A stretch of 64,000 nt of DNA from Magicicada septendecula (GCA_034769895.1 CM068370.1:49485454-49549453), one strand, 5' to 3'; shown: positions 12,090 to 24,279, counted from the stretch's first letter. Notes: a model not told the origin generated them from the letters alone. Numbers and translations: made by a program.

Positions 12090-12215
12090 GGTGAGTGGAC
12101 GTCCGAGATGTGGCAGAGAGGTGTGGGACGTCCGAGGAAGCGCTGGAGTGACACCAGCTCTAATCATTGCCTGTTTGAGACCGGAACAAACCATCCTTGG
12201 TTTAATCCTTGCAGA
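12090..12215 (+). pseudogene. Non-LTR retrotransposon ORF2 C-terminus
   Basis: One frame reads GRPRKRWSD then FETGTNHPWFNPCR followed by stops in a (GAT)n tail. GRPRKRW followed by an acidic/proline tail just before a (GAT)n microsatellite is characteristic of the 3' ends of arthropod non-LTR elements. Only the last 40 or so codons remain. A different lineage from the YASETW type at 12690-13190. Confidence 0.65.
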
Positions 12216-12267
12216 TGATGATGGTGATGATGATGGTGGTGGTGATGGTGACGACGACGACGACGAC

Positions 12268-12303
<36 letters not shown>

Positions 12304-12306
12304 TGA
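12213..12306. repeat. (GAT/GAC)n microsatellite tail
   Basis: Trinucleotide run with GGT and GAC variants that directly follows the ORF2 remnant; likely derived from the retrotransposon's 3' simple-repeat tail. The acidic poly-Asp frame is an artefact. Confidence 0.9.
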
Positions 12307-12424
12307 TGAACTTACTTAAATTAAGTTAAACCTTCTTTACAGACTTACATATGGCTGTGTTCAGTTATATTTGTAACACTCGTGAACTCAGCATAATCTG
12401 CTTAGTGTTGGTTTCGAGTATCGG

Positions 12425-12471
12425 TCTTTCGGATTACCACGGTTAGACTACTAAGGTTCTACCTTACACTG
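12425..12471 (-). mobile_element. Possible pogo/Tigger-type terminal inverted repeat
   Basis: ttcggattaccacggttaga then ctactaaggttctaccttacactg is an approximate reverse complement of the terminus at 5519-5575. Likely the other end of a related but separate decayed copy. Confidence 0.35.
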
Positions 12472-12689
12472 AAGTCTTATAGAAGTACCTTGTATCAGAA
12501 ATCAAATCACTTCTTTCCTTTTGTCACATTACAAATTAACATCTCCTGTTTTTTATGGAAACACGTGGCATTTTTTTATTGCATGGTTCACTAACATGTT
12601 AATTTATTTTTGCTAGCTGTTACTCTATTATCCTAACACATCATTGCTCAGAATATAATCTTACTTTTTTCGCTTTTTCAAGAATTAGG

Positions 12690-13190
12690 TTATATAAACC
12701 TGTTCCGGCATCCATCTCATCCTCGGACGACCTACGTCTCTTCTACCAATGGCTTTATAGTTCAATGCCGCTTTCGGCAATCGATTCTCTGTCATCCTTT
12801 GCAGATAATCCCATCATTGTCTTCTGTAAATTCAAGTAACTTGGTTTATGTCTTTTAATTCGAGTTCTGTTTTGATATCCTCAATCCTTATTGTATTTTG
12901 CAATGTATAATTTAAAGTATTTTGAAGAAACTGCATTTCAGCACTCTGAATCTTGTCGCATTCCTTTTTTCTCATGACCCACGCCTCACTCGCATAAATC
13001 AATGTGGGCATTGCAATTGTCTTGTAAACTTTAATCCTTGTGCTGTGTCTTGTTTTATTTCTAAGCTTTCTATGAATCGTACCACAAGTATTCCTAAATT
13101 TATTTATCTTCTCTATTGTACCATATTCAGCTTACTGCACAGCCGAGATATTTGAAAACGGCTCACTCGTTCTAAAGTGCTGATGTTTAT
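12690..13190 (-). pseudogene. Non-LTR retrotransposon ORF2 C-terminal remnant
   Basis: Read on the minus strand it contains NKFRNTCGTIHRKLRNKTR, then IKVYKTIAMPTLIYASEAW, a helical AEMQFLQNTL block, IRIEDIKTELELKDIN, an interrupting stop, and NRLPKAALNYKAIGRRDVG with GRPRMRWMPEQV. The same block order occurs at 60217-60650 and, for the last part, at 18945-19150, so these are one family. The segment lies after the RT catalytic core; frameshifts and stops show that it is inactive. Confidence 0.78.
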
Positions 13191-13850
13191 AACTATCTTA
13201 GTCCTCATTGAATATTTACCATTAAAGACCAACAGATTACAAGAAGCAATCTTCTTCAGTTACAGGAGGTGGCAAGAGAGTACTCACTGAAAATTTCAGT
13301 AAGAAAAATCAGAATATAATAAAGAACATAATTATGAACATTTAGAATCTAAAACACACGTTTTAATTGTTGAAGTGAAACACGTTTTAACTGTAAATTG
13401 TTCTCGTCATAATTGTTTAAAAAAAACGTTTAATATGAAAATTGGTATTAAATGAAAAACAGAAGGAATATAGATAGTCAAAAAATCATTCCAATTCACT
13501 TACGTGTTCTGTATTCCACTTTATCGTCTGTACGTACAAACGCTAAAGTTGTCTTCTTCAACCAGGCACGATTTTCATTATCTTCATTGCTGTACCTTCA
13601 CACGTCCAAGAAGTATACCTTTTACAAAAAAAAAAAACTCATCGTTTGCAAACAACAAATTGATCGTAATGCATTTTAATAATCACATGATTTTTGCGGC
13701 AGTGGTTGATTTGTATATTACGTATTGCAACATGTTGTGGGCATGTTTTAAACCGCATTTATTATTCACAGTCTTATAATTATTGGACTTTTTGTATCAC
13801 TATTGGGAAATTACCGTGTGATCGGAAAGGTTCTTAACGCCTGTAAAAGG
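13191..13850. other. No recognisable feature
   Basis: AT-rich with an A12 run near 13627. Two overlapping short frames (13452-13779) have no motif. Confidence 0.4.
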
Positions 13851-13855
13851 TTGTA

Positions 13856-14100
13856 CCAGGAGAGATCTTATCAGAACGAAGCTAGGCGTATCTGAAAGCT
13901 TAAACGAGAAAATCTCCCGGTACAAAATGGAGTGGCGGTTACACGCAGAGAGAATGGATCTAACTAGATTTTCAAGGAGAGCCCTTGACTATCGTCCAAG
14001 AGGGAAGAGAAGTGTGGGAAGACCCGTAAGCGATGGTTGGATGACTTACATTAAGACTGGAACAGGCTACTAGCCTAAGCCGTAAAGGATGACGAAGACG
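13856..14100 (+). pseudogene. Non-LTR retrotransposon ORF2 C-terminus
   Basis: One frame gives IRTKLGVSESLNEKISRYKM followed by EWRLHAERMDLTRFSRRALDY, RPRGKRSVGRPVSDGW and a short tail, then gacgaagacgacgac. This is the ISRYRxxWxxHxxRMxxxRxPRxALxYxPxGRRxxGRP signature of jockey/CR1-type ORF2 C-termini. It lacks everything upstream and has a damaged RW motif. Confidence 0.7.
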
Positions 14101-14388
14101 ACGACCATGTGATCGTCTAACTGTAGTTCAATTACTAACTGATTAGTTTTAAAAAATTGAGATGTTTACATTTTCTTGGTAGTCCTAAATATTCAGAAGT
14201 AAACATACAGACGTCTGTGTACAGATGTGCCGTGTACCATCCACGGGACGATATGAATTAGTAAACACAAACACACACACACACACAGAGAGGTAAGCAA
14301 ATAGCCAAAAGAACTACACTCTCTAAACAAGAGAAGCTCCATGTGCTTAGTTTATCAGTTGTTTGTTTATGTCTCTTATTAAAAATAT
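14101..14388. other. Spacer with short (CA)n
   Basis: Contains an acacacac run at about 14270-14286 and ends in the ATAT preceding the LTR. Nothing else recognised. Confidence 0.45.
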
Positions 14389-14882
14389 TACTACGAAATT
14401 ACGTAACGCTCTCGTGCAGTCGGCAGGTGCAGTTATGTGAAAGTTCTACACGTTTCTCGACTAGCCGAGCGGGTGCAATGTCTCTGTAAAGGCCGTGCAC
14501 TAAAGTACCTACCAGAATGTTCGAGTACTCTCAACTACGCCAATTATGCTGGCATGCCACAAAAAAAAAAAATTGAAAATTATTCTGGAAAACCAGCGGG
14601 ACCTACGTAAGCAACAACGGTCAGTTTAGAAATCAGTTACACCTGGGGAGATTGTAGAGAGCGGATCAAGTGATTGTTGTTGCCGATTAGTGAAAAGTGA
14701 TTATTGTGTTATTATGCGGAATTATTATTGCGTGCTGACAAATTTAACTTTAATTATTGCATGAGAGTTCCTTGTTGATTTCAAATTGTTATGTGTCACT
14801 AATTAAAGTCACTAATTAAAGTTGGTGTCTCCATTTTGTTCCACTGTACAATACGACGATCCGTGAGACTGCACTAATAGCA
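14389..14882 (+). mobile_element. Solo LTR, TGCTACGAC family, degraded
   Basis: Begins (t)actacgaaattacgtaacg after ATAT (14385-14388) and follows the LTR at 33931-34424: ggcaggtgcag, tgttcgagtac, aattatgc, gaaaattattctg, ttacacctgg..attgtagag, gcggatcaagtgatt, aaatttaactt, taattaaag, ggtgtct..ttttgttccactgta and gacgatccgtgagac. The TATA/(TA)n position has become gacctacgtaag. There is an A12 tract near 14560 and a local duplication of gtcactaattaaa. The 3' end is decayed, so the right boundary and duplication are uncertain. No internal retrotransposon ORFs flank it. Confidence 0.75.
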
Positions 14883-15181
14883 CTATGACAGGAAACGTAA
14901 CATTCGAGCAATATCCTTTCTTTGTATTTATATACAGTACTAATGTTAATTATTAAAATCCATTAAAGTCAAAAGAATAATTTGATTAAAATTCGTAAAA
15001 ACGTTTATAAAAAATAGGTATGATGAATGTATTTTAACAAACATGTGCAAGGAATAATAAGCAATTGTCTACACGCTTATTAATTGTCTCATCCGTCATC
15101 AATGTGTAAGTCCGAGTCTGTACTACGAAAGGAAATCAATTGGTAACGTTCGAAAGAGCTGAGAGACCGTCGCAGCAATAT

Positions 15182-15700
15182 TGTTACGACATTGCAGAAC
15201 AATCTACGAGTTTCTCGAATGTTCCAGAGGAATCCGGCTGTAATGTTGTGTGCGTACGTGATTTCAACATGCGCTCGCGAGACTTCTCTAGACGTCGCCA
15301 GCCACGCGCACTGTGTCAAGGCCGCAATCAATTGCGTCTTAGTGTAGAGCTGATGCGTAGTGTACGGAATATTCTGGATTTCGGCGGGGTATAAATACAA
15401 GTGCTCAGCGACGCTCAGTTCGGTTTGAGTCGCGATTTATTGGAGTGCGGTTCCTAATATTGTGGCGAAGTGTTACGTGTTTTATAATTGTGCGGGACAA
15501 TTGTAATACAATTGTGGTTTATATCAATTGACATTTTTTATTGCGTGTGAACAATTTTTATTTGATTTGTTGTAAGAGACTGTCTTGTTAATTACAAACT
15601 GTTTAATTGTGATAATTATAGCTGGTGATTAGTGACTTAATTGGTATCTTGTATTTTGTTTTCCACTGTACCATATGACGATCAGTAGACCGTAGTAACA
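15182..15700 (+). mobile_element. Solo LTR, TGTTACGAC family (519 bp), ATAT target duplication
   Basis: Starts TGTTACGAC and ends GTAGTAACA. ATAT precedes (15178-15181) and follows (15701-15704) it. The same family occurs at 55304-55817 (+) and 16927-17448 (-). It has a U3-like 5' part, a core promoter near 15390-15420, and a 3' part with aattgtgataatta..gctggtgattagtgact, tattttgttttccactgtacca and gacgatcag. No gag-pol is adjacent, so it is a solo LTR left by recombination. Termini and duplication size fit Gypsy/Ty3-type or other 4-bp-duplicating LTR elements. The 103-codon antisense frame is spurious. Confidence 0.88.
15390..15420 (+). promoter_or_regulatory. LTR core promoter: TATA box and TCAGTT initiator
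   Basis: TATAAATA at 15390-15397 and TCAGTT at 15415-15420, with the initiator A 27 bp after the first T of the TATA box. That is the expected arthropod Pol II spacing and the TCAGTT consensus. The copy at 55304-55817 keeps the initiator but has TGTAAATA. It defines the probable U3/R boundary. Confidence 0.7.
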
Positions 15701-16926
15701 ATATTATATTGAAAATATTTTCAAGTAATAACCCAGTAGTTTCAAAAAATTGGAGAGGTTTAGTTTTTTTATAGCTATTCGTAATCAGAACTAATTGCAC
15801 ATACAGCATGGTATGAATTAAAACACACGCGCACTAGATAAACAAGTAACAGAAACAACAAAACTCTCCAAACGAGACGCGTTCGTGTATCGCTTGTTTC
15901 CCGTCTCTTGTGAAAATATGATAAGGTTTACGCCGCGACGTAGTGGTGTCGGTGTGGACAGCCTAAGCTGCAGTTTACGACGCATTTCACTCGACGTTCG
16001 TACGGGTCCGCTCATTATTCTACGCTCCCGCTCCTCCCTGAAACTCACCCTAATTTCATCTCAGAAACTGATAAACTCTGCGTTCTGAAGGGCGTAATAG
16101 GCGCGACACTCCAGCCTCACAAATTGAATTTTTGCCGACCCCAACTTGAGTCGCAGGATTTCTTCGCATCGGAAAAAGGGGCAGGTTTCTTTACTATGTT
16201 CGTTTTCATTCTGACACGGTTACAGTTTGTTAAGATCACCTGTTTGCTAGAGAACTAATGAACTCACACGTTTGTAACTCCGCTACAGCCAATACATAAA
16301 GCGCACGCAGGATTTTGGGTGCAGTAAATTAAATAGAAGCGAGAATAAGCAGCTTTACAAAAATCAAAATACTTTTTTAACATAAGTAGCGTGTTTGGAG
16401 TAGTGACGTAATTAGAAGCTATTCCTGAGGAGCGGGGTATAAGACTAGCTTGAAACTTGAACTCCTCTTTATTTTATTAATTTATGAATAATGTGATTCC
16501 CTTTAGTTCTACAATTATTATTTACAAGCTTTACTTTAACACAAGCAACTGGCTTAGAAACAGGCCTACGTTAAGTGATTGTGGAATTTTACTGACATTT
16601 TTAATGGTTCTGGGGGGGGAGGTACCGCTCCTGATACTGGTTTGCGGTATTTATTGTCAAATATTTTAATTTTAGGTTTTATACACAGGTGTTAATTCAC
16701 CACAGTAGTCTTTCAAAATGTTTGTAATCGATTTAAATTATGGAAAAATAAAAATTTAAACGTCTGTATTTTTGTAGTGTCATATTAACCATTATTTTTA
16801 TAAAAAAAAAAACGTTATTTTATTTAGTCAATACATTATTTCATTTCAGTCAACAAACGTTAAGAAGTTAAGAAAAATTATATGTGTTTGATCGGAAACG
16901 ATAAGAATGAAGGGCTAATTTGATAT
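15701..16926. other. No recognisable gene
   Basis: The overlapping + and - frames at 15818-16088 and the frame at 16484-16669 show no family motif. Ends in ATAT, the left duplication of the next LTR. Confidence 0.4.
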
Positions 16927-17448
16927 AGTTACGACGACGGTCTCCTTGATCGTCGTACGGTACAGTGGAAAACAAAATACAGGACACCGGTTACGTCACT
17001 AATCACCAGCTTTAATTAGCAATTTGTAAACAATATGAAAGTCTCTTACAACAAATCAAGTAAAAATTGTCCACACGCGAAAATAATGTCAACCAATAGA
17101 GTCCCGCACAATTATAAAACACATAACGCTTCGCCAATACGTATACTTCGATCCTCACTGGAATAAATCGCCACTAAAACTGACTGTAAGCGGCGGCTGT
17201 AGTTGTTTCAATAGATAACACAAGTGTTCCAGAATAATCCGTAATACGCGTCAACACTACTCGAAAACCCTAGAGCGTATTTGGTTGCGGCCTTGAACAC
17301 AGTACGCCGACCGGTATGGCCTGGATTAGCCTCGTTAGTTGACGCATGTTGAGTGTCACGTACGCACACAAACATTACAGCTGGGCTATGCTGGGATAGC
17401 CGAGAGTCATGTAGAACGTTAACAATATGTAGAGACAATGGGGTAACA
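16927..17448 (-). mobile_element. Solo LTR, TGTTACGAC family, inverted (522 bp)
   Basis: On the + strand it begins (a)GTTACGACGACGGTCT, the LTR 3' end reversed, and ends GGGTAACA, the 5' end reversed. ATAT lies on both sides (16923-16926 and 17449-17452). Internal blocks match the 15182 copy reversed: ggtacagtggaaaacaaaat, taatcaccagctttaatta, cacgtacgcacacaa..acattacagc. More diverged than the + copies; the first base has mutated. Open frames on both strands within it are by-products. Confidence 0.82.
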
Positions 17449-17894
17449 ATATCGCCACGTTCAACAATAGCTAACGCACAGAACACCAAAACAGCTGTTG
17501 AGTTGTCAACCCAAAGACAAACGAAAGCAAGGAAGTCCAAGGAAAAGTTGGTGAGACGCATAAAGAAATAGACGGGACAGAAGGACTTGAGGGTAACGGA
17601 AAAGAATGGGTATACGAAATAGAAAACGCCGGGACCGACCTGCGTTTACGAACCTTGAAAGCCTATCGGATTTTGTTCGACCTCAAGAAGGTTGTCACCC
17701 TGTGTAAGGTAGTTGTCGCCTTCCTCCATCATGTTCTATATGGTCTCAGTAACACTGTCGTATGACAGAGAAAATGGCACTCTTGAATTTGTCTGTATTG
17801 TATCCGTTTAAGCTATACGGGGATCAGAGCCGTGGATTGTTAAATACTATTCCTGTCCAATCAGAGATGAGTTGAAAAATAAACAACGCCCTGT
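17449..17894. other. No recognisable feature
   Basis: Unique-looking spacer between the inverted LTR and the TIR element. Nothing I can assign. Confidence 0.45.
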
Positions 17895-18478
17895 ATAAGG
17901 GTACGGTTACACCAGCGTGCGCGCGCGTGGAGTTTGGATAAACGCACAGTGGTCACACGTTTTCTCGTACGTGCACGGACGGAAGCGGTTTATAATCGGA
18001 CGGCATCGTTGGGACGTCTCAGACGCTCATTCCTACAACCCTAACATGTGGTATATAAAGGTTAAAATGCACCTGCACAGAAACGTCCGTGTTTGGATCA
18101 AAGAAAATATTGGTCATCAGTAGTAAATAAATCTTTATTAAGAACATTTTTTACATTACATATTTTTTTTATACATATGTCAACAACACCATGGAGACTA
18201 AAAAAAATTACCATAGTAACAAGTAAATAAACAAATTATATTTTAGCGGCATCGTAACAGCACGTGTGACCACCGTCGTGGGTGTTAAAAACGCTCTAAA
18301 AACGTAGCAGGTTGCGCTTCGATGCGAGAGACCTTGAAAACGCAGCAGAGTTGACGACCCGTGCGTTTTTTCCACGTCCGTGTGACCAATGTCATTGCTG
18401 CCTGTGTGTTAAATTTATTGCGTTTCCCAACCGTACGCAAACGGCCGGGGAAAAACGCTCGTGTAACCGTGCCCTTAT
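17895..18478. mobile_element. Terminal-inverted-repeat DNA element (584 bp)
   Basis: The left end ATAAGGGTACGGTTACACCAGCG and the right end (reverse complement ATAAGGGCACGGTTACACGAGCG) match at 21 of 23 positions. Subterminal GGTCACACG motifs face each other near 17951 and 18383. GC-richer, with many CGT/ACG motifs, than the flanks. No 8-bp flanking duplication is visible; TA could be the target if the TIR starts at AGGG. A 68-codon frame at 17917-18123 has no recognised domain. Read as a non-autonomous DNA transposon of uncertain superfamily. Confidence 0.72.
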
Positions 18479-18944
18479 CAAAATACGTAGTGGAGGAAAA
18501 GTACACGGATGCTTTATGAAACAATTAATTAGAACACCGTGGCGGTACGAATGGAGCCATCACACTGTTGACACAATTATTTATGCAAAGTGACTTCAAA
18601 CTGAAATTTTAGTGCATTTTATGCTGTGTAATTCACATTAACACAAACAAATGCGTTTTTAATAATGAATGGGGTTTCCAGAAAAGTTCTTAATTATTTG
18701 GTCCCCAAAACATAGGCCTACGTATAATTTTAACATGCTAGCAATTTTTAGTTTTCTAAATTTAAAGTAGAAAAATTGAAGCAATTATGATTTTTTCCTC
18801 TTAATTATCACTTTTGTTGTTAATAACATAGAACCAAGAACAAGCTGCTTTATAAAAATCCAAAAATCTTTTAACATAAGTAAGTAGTATGTTTGCATTA
18901 TATATTATGCAATATTTTAAGTGTTATAAGCGTTTTAGTTATAC
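18479..18944. other. No recognisable feature
   Basis: AT-rich spacer without a supported feature. Confidence 0.45.
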
Positions 18945-19150
18945 CAAAAGATTGAAGACCGCAGAAGATGGTGTGAACACTTGAACCGAATGCCTGATAT
19001 CCGTCTACCTGTGGCTGGCTTGGGTTATTATCCTACTGGGAAGAGAGATGTCGGTAGACCGACGACCGACGACCGACGAGGAGGAGATGGGTTCCGGAAT
19101 AGGTCTAAGAGCTAGTCTTTGCAGTGGTGATGATGATGATGATGATGATA
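18945..19150 (+). pseudogene. Non-LTR retrotransposon ORF2 C-terminus with (GAT)n tail
   Basis: One frame reads IEDRRRWCEHLNRMPDIRLP then VAGLGYYPTGKRDVGRP, followed by a TTDDRRGGD stretch caused by a tandem accgacg expansion, then a stop and a (GAT)n tail to 19149. It matches the 60217-60650 remnant almost word for word, so it is the same family. Only the last about 60 codons are present. Confidence 0.75.
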
Positions 19151-19640
19151 AACGCGTTAGTTCACACTACTCTTACAAAATTTTATTAATTATAAAATTA
19201 TCCCATAATCAATTAGGATTATGAGGGAAAATAGAAATTTAAAGCTCCTATGTTTTTGTCTCGTCATATTAGACTTATAAACCTATTATTGAAAGCAAAG
19301 GAAACAGATGTGAAGAAATCAGGTAAGAGAAATTATATGATTAAATTATAAGCCAGAAATTCAACAATTCTTCTTCACACGTAATCATTGCATCTCATTC
19401 AAAGGAAACGATAACACTAGCTAAATCAATCAGTTTACTGAACCGCAGTTAAAAACAATAAACACTAACTACACTTCAACACTAATTTGATCGCGAGCGG
19501 AACAGTGACATTGGGTGCGAGCTGCAAGTTTAGCACGTCAGTCCAACACACGCCGTTTTATCTTTATCGTCAGTACCTCATCGTAATACAGACGAAACCT
19601 TTGGTCTAGAAAAAAATATATAAAACACTCTATGTTAAGC
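19151..19640. other. No recognisable feature
   Basis: AT-rich spacer. Nothing supported. Confidence 0.45.
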
Positions 19641-20296
19641 AAAAATATCGGTATGGAGAACCATACATGACTTCCATGTCCTAAGATTTATGTTTAAAAT
19701 CGTTTACTTGAATTCGGTTCGATAACTTCTAACAAGTTAGGTGTGTTCCTTGTAAATCGAGTACTATGTTTGACAAATTGAAATGAAATATTTCCATAGA
19801 AACTATTTCTTTGTTGCCGATAACGTAGTACACATATAAAAAATTATCCCCTTTCAACTAGCATTTTCATTTATAGAAAATTACCCCCTCCCCCTTCACC
19901 TACCCTTTTCATTTATAGATATTTCATCTACCTTTCTACAGTGGATTATTATGACCTTCTTTTCAGGATATTTTATTCATCAAAATTAAGTACTTTACTC
20001 TTGTTGAAACGTAAAACGTTGCAGGTAAACTACCCCTTCCCCTTAACCGATCTTCACCAAAATCAATAAGGCCTTAAGTCATCTGCAACTCGGGTACACG
20101 TGCAAAACATTATTTGATTCTGTTTGAATTTGCGGCAGTTATCGTTCGCCATACGAAAAAGTCTACACATAGACACACAGACACTTTTCGGGAAATTACA
20201 TTTCTTAATGTTTTGAGGGTAGTACTACAATCATAATCTGCTCTTATCTCGAATACGATTTTTCTCTCTATCACCATACTTCCATTTCCTTACGGC
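19641..20296 (-). repeat. Dispersed repeat family R1, copy 2 (inverted)
   Basis: Reverse complement is collinear with copy 1 (7783-8803). It lacks the 64-bp insertion and has only a short tgtctgtgtgtctatgtgtag where copy 1 has about 320 bp of microsatellite, so it is closer to the ancestral form. No coding capacity. Confidence 0.85.
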
Positions 20297-22318
20297 ACAT
20301 AAAAAGTGTTGTTACTAACAATGAAAACCACGAACGCTTACGAGCGGGAGCACTGAAGATATTTAGGAAACGCTTGTACACACACCAGATGGCCGCAGAA
20401 GATTAGGAAAACAAAGGGCTCCATAAACAATCTGCTTATTACGTGCAACTTAAAAGCAATAGGAGAATAAAAAGTAGAAGAAGAAGAAGATGAGAAGAAG
20501 AAGAGGAAGAAGAGAGGAAGAAAAAGGATAAGAACAAGCAGAACCTAAACAAAAAAATAATAAGAAACTCTATATGAAACCACTTTCTTTTCGTGCACAA
20601 GCTTTTGTATTACAACAACAAACTTCTAGATAAACTGTTAATTGTTATTATAAATATGCCACAACCTATGAAAAATAAATATGTTTTAAGATATCTCCTT
20701 TACAAAAATTTGTCAAAGAGTGCAGGAATATTTTAAACGACTTCAATGCACTTACCGCATGGAAAACACACGTAATAGAACTGAAAATACGCAAATTTAG
20801 TTAACTTATTTTCACCTTATATTTTCTGCAATCTGAGGCGACACTACGTGAATAATTTTGAATTTAATTTTCTAACAAGACAATTCGTTTGTAAGATTTA
20901 TCAAATTTATTAAACGCTACACGTGTTTCAGTGGTCAATAATACTCTTCACAGGCATCAATTTCGTGTGTAGATTTTTAAGATATTTATTAAGATCATGA
21001 TCGTGGCGTGTCATAATAAGAAAGCTAGTTAAAACTAATTTCCATTGATTCACGAATATTCACTACGATGATTCACACCATATTTGAGTTAATATGCAAA
21101 ACGACAAATACGGTTATTTCATGTTCTCGTTTTTTCATTTTTAGTGGCAACGCATTATTTCTCTGTATCCTGTTAATCTTTACGACCCTGTTAATTCTGA
21201 TAAACGTGCAACTGACGGTAAGTTTATCATTGAGCGAGAGTGTTGCGTTTTCAAAGGGTTGAACGTCCTTCAGTCTGAGTAATGTCTAATCAGTACACGT
21301 TCGTCTGAGCCTATCATTAGGGCCACTTGACGTGGGTCAGTCTCCTTTATTCAATTCGAGCGTTCTCAACGACCGCTTCGAAGGTAATGACCGGCCTTTA
21401 GCGTTCAAGTAAATGCAGTTGAACACAATCGACATTTCGATATAACTAACTTAAAAGGCTTGGCTTGACTAATGCAAAGTATACTCCTATGCCCGCCTAG
21501 TAATTTGTCTAAGCATATAGTAATTAACCAAGCATAGTATTATTGTCACTTCAAAAGAGGCTGTGTTCTAGAATTGTGTAGGCCTTTACACATGCATGCT
21601 TAGACGGGTGTGTACGTGAGACTACTGCTAACCGAGGGAGAGACGAGGTAGCCGTAGTAACCCCAAAAGCGGAGTACTTGGACGTTCTCACTGGGACCAA
21701 ATCGCCTAATTCCCAGCACTTTAAAAACTGAAATGATTATGGAAACTGTGGTTCACCTTTACTCACAGATAAGTGTTTGTGACTGACGTATTATAATAAT
21801 GAAGCAGACCGGAAACAACTGGGCGTACAAGTTTTCATAATCAATGAAGAATAAGCAGGAGAATGGTAGTTTGAATAATTATGTACGAATGCTGTACGGG
21901 TTAGAGAAGCAGCTAATAAACAAGCAACGTAAAGACAGAGCAGCTGCAGTGGAAATGGATTTATGCTAGAGAGCACCCGATTGCTGTAGTAGACGAACAA
22001 CTGAAAAATCGAGATAAAAATTTATCGAACCTGATAAAAGGAGATTAAATAGTACGGCCAGAAGAAATAAATTGAGGTTCAAAAGGCAGTTTAAAACTGG
22101 AGTACTGACTTAGAATTACATTTAGAATTAGTAAGGAATATATCATACGTGATTTAAGTAAATGGGACATAATGTAGAACAATGGATGGAAAAATTCATG
22201 GTTAAGGGATAACAATGAGTAAGTCAGGGTCGAATGGAGCGAAACTGTATATTTATATTAAAAATTTGACCTGCTACGAGGTACTTTTTGTTAACTTTTT
22301 TAAACTATTGTTTGTATA
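20297..22318. other. No recognisable gene; one AAG-rich tract
   Basis: Contains a purine-rich (GAA)n-like tract at about 20471-20529. Short frames (21068-21262 +, 21791-22000 -) carry no motif I recognise. Confidence 0.4.
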
Positions 22319-22319
22319 G

Positions 22320-22684
22320 CACATGTATAACATGTACTATCAGCAGTTCACCTTTGCTACCGAACAAGGATTGTGGTGACGTATGCCATTCCACTGCACG
22401 CATCACTGTAATACTACACATTTAAAATATGTTTAACACAGTTTCGGTGTGACTTGACTGTCTTTCACAAGTTATTTCTTGTAGCGAATAAAAACACACT
22501 TTAACATAAATTACTCTTACATATAATGTACGAACCTTCAATCTAATACGCACACAAAATTACAAGTAAATACGTGTGAACAATGTTTTCAGAACCAGTA
22601 ATACCCAACCAACACAAGCACGTAGACTTCTGCTCATCAGGCGTCTCGGTAGCAAAGCTGGTGTGCGTACATTATAACACATGT
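22320..22684. mobile_element. Possible MITE with about 40-bp imperfect TIRs
   Basis: The left end acatgtataacatgtac...ctttgctaccga and the right end (reverse complement acatgtgttataatgtac...ctttgctaccga) align with small gaps, including an exact CTTTGCTACCGA. The interior is AT-rich and non-coding. The target duplication is unclear because the flanks are T/A runs. Confidence 0.4.
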
Positions 22685-24279
22685 TTTTTTTTAAGATCGC
22701 TCATGAAATGTTTGACTGTAGCGAAACCTTAGAGTTGAATATTATTCTCAAATAAAAAATATGCAATCAAGTAAATGATTTTACTTTTTGTATAAAATAA
22801 TTTTATGGCGCCTTTCTATTTCTGTTCCACTCTAACATACACTTGAACAGATCTACTGCTCAAGTACTGTGCATAGATCACTAAGTACACTAAGAACTGT
22901 GCACAGATCTACAAGCAAGATTTCCTACGTCTATAATGGTTAGAATTTTAGTGTACAATCTGCTTTGTACAACTCACTGAGTAATGCATTTAGTGTGTGG
23001 GAAAATGGGAAAAAATGTGCGTACATTTTTTTTTTATTTGAAGACGTTAAGTGCTGATGAAAGAGTACCGTTAAGAATTATAGTAATATCCTTAAATAAT
23101 CGTTAAAATTTATTTAAAATTTAACGTCAGACAATACACAAATTGAACCGTGTGTCCGTAATTAAGTACAACACTTAAAATACACCCATTATTCTCAGGT
23201 TAGGAAGAGTTAATTTACGTTATCATTTATTTACTATCTATAAAGATTCTCTCCCTCGCCTCTCTCTTCCCCCCCCCCACACACACACACACACAGGTAC
23301 AAACTTATTTATTCATAATCGGTTATTACGATATTGTCACTGAGTTCTGCGTTGTTTCAAGATAAAAGTGGGCCTATATTAAATCAGTAAAGTAATCGGC
23401 AATTCAGTACACTTTCAAAACACAGTTAATACGCTTACAACTTAAATGGAAAGTCGCAAACCAGTATCACGTTTTCTACAAACAGCTCAGTTAATGCTTT
23501 TACTTCATTGTTACATCTTCGTGTGTCCAACCGTCTTCTGTTTGGCTCTGTCCAACATTTTTTATCAGTATCTTTACTTTCTTAACCGTAATACTTCTTC
23601 CTTTCATTAGCAAATCTGTCTTGGTTCTATGTTTACGTTCGTCTGCATGTTGTGTTGAACGTCTCTCTAATGTTCATGTTGGGTAGGCCTACACTTATGT
23701 ACTCAGCTATGTCTTGGGATTTGAGTTTATTTGAGTTACATCCATGCACTGTGTTGACAAAACTGTTGCAGAGAAGACAGAGTATCGTGAAATGAAGTAG
23801 TTACTTTAAATTTCAACCATAAATTTAACTTTTACTTAAAAACCAATAAGAAAAATGTTATAATATGCTGCGTACATAAACATAGAATAATCATCTACAT
23901 ATTAATTTCTACTAAAATATTGGGTTTGCAGGTAAGATCATCATATTAACACAGAATTTAAACATTAAAAAAATGTATTTTACATTGGACTGAAAAAAAT
24001 CAAATTATATAAAATAATCAGTTTAGAACTCGGAAAATTAAAACTGAAACGTCCCCAAAATTTTTTATTTTATTTTATTTTTTTTGAGGGGTCGTTACTT
24101 AGGCCCTAATTTTTAAAACTAGACACTTATTGTCTAGATGGAAGAAAAATTTGTGTTGAGCCCATGGTGAGAGGTCTTACAATGAAACACTTGAGTAACA
24201 GCAACACTCTGTTTATTAGTGCCTTCGTTATTTCCAGTTATGTTCCTTTTATAAACATACAAAAAAAAATTTAAGGTTA
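22685..24279. other. No recognisable gene
   Basis: Intergenic- or intronic-looking AT-rich DNA with a C-run/CA tract at about 23268-23296. At 23928-23940 tttgcaggtaaga resembles a weak fused 3'/5' splice site. Confidence 0.4.

Noticed and set aside
15089..15400. 103-codon minus ORF (and the 121-codon minus ORF at 55306-55671)
   Set aside because: Both are antisense to the 5' half of the same LTR family and parallel each other only because the LTRs are homologous.
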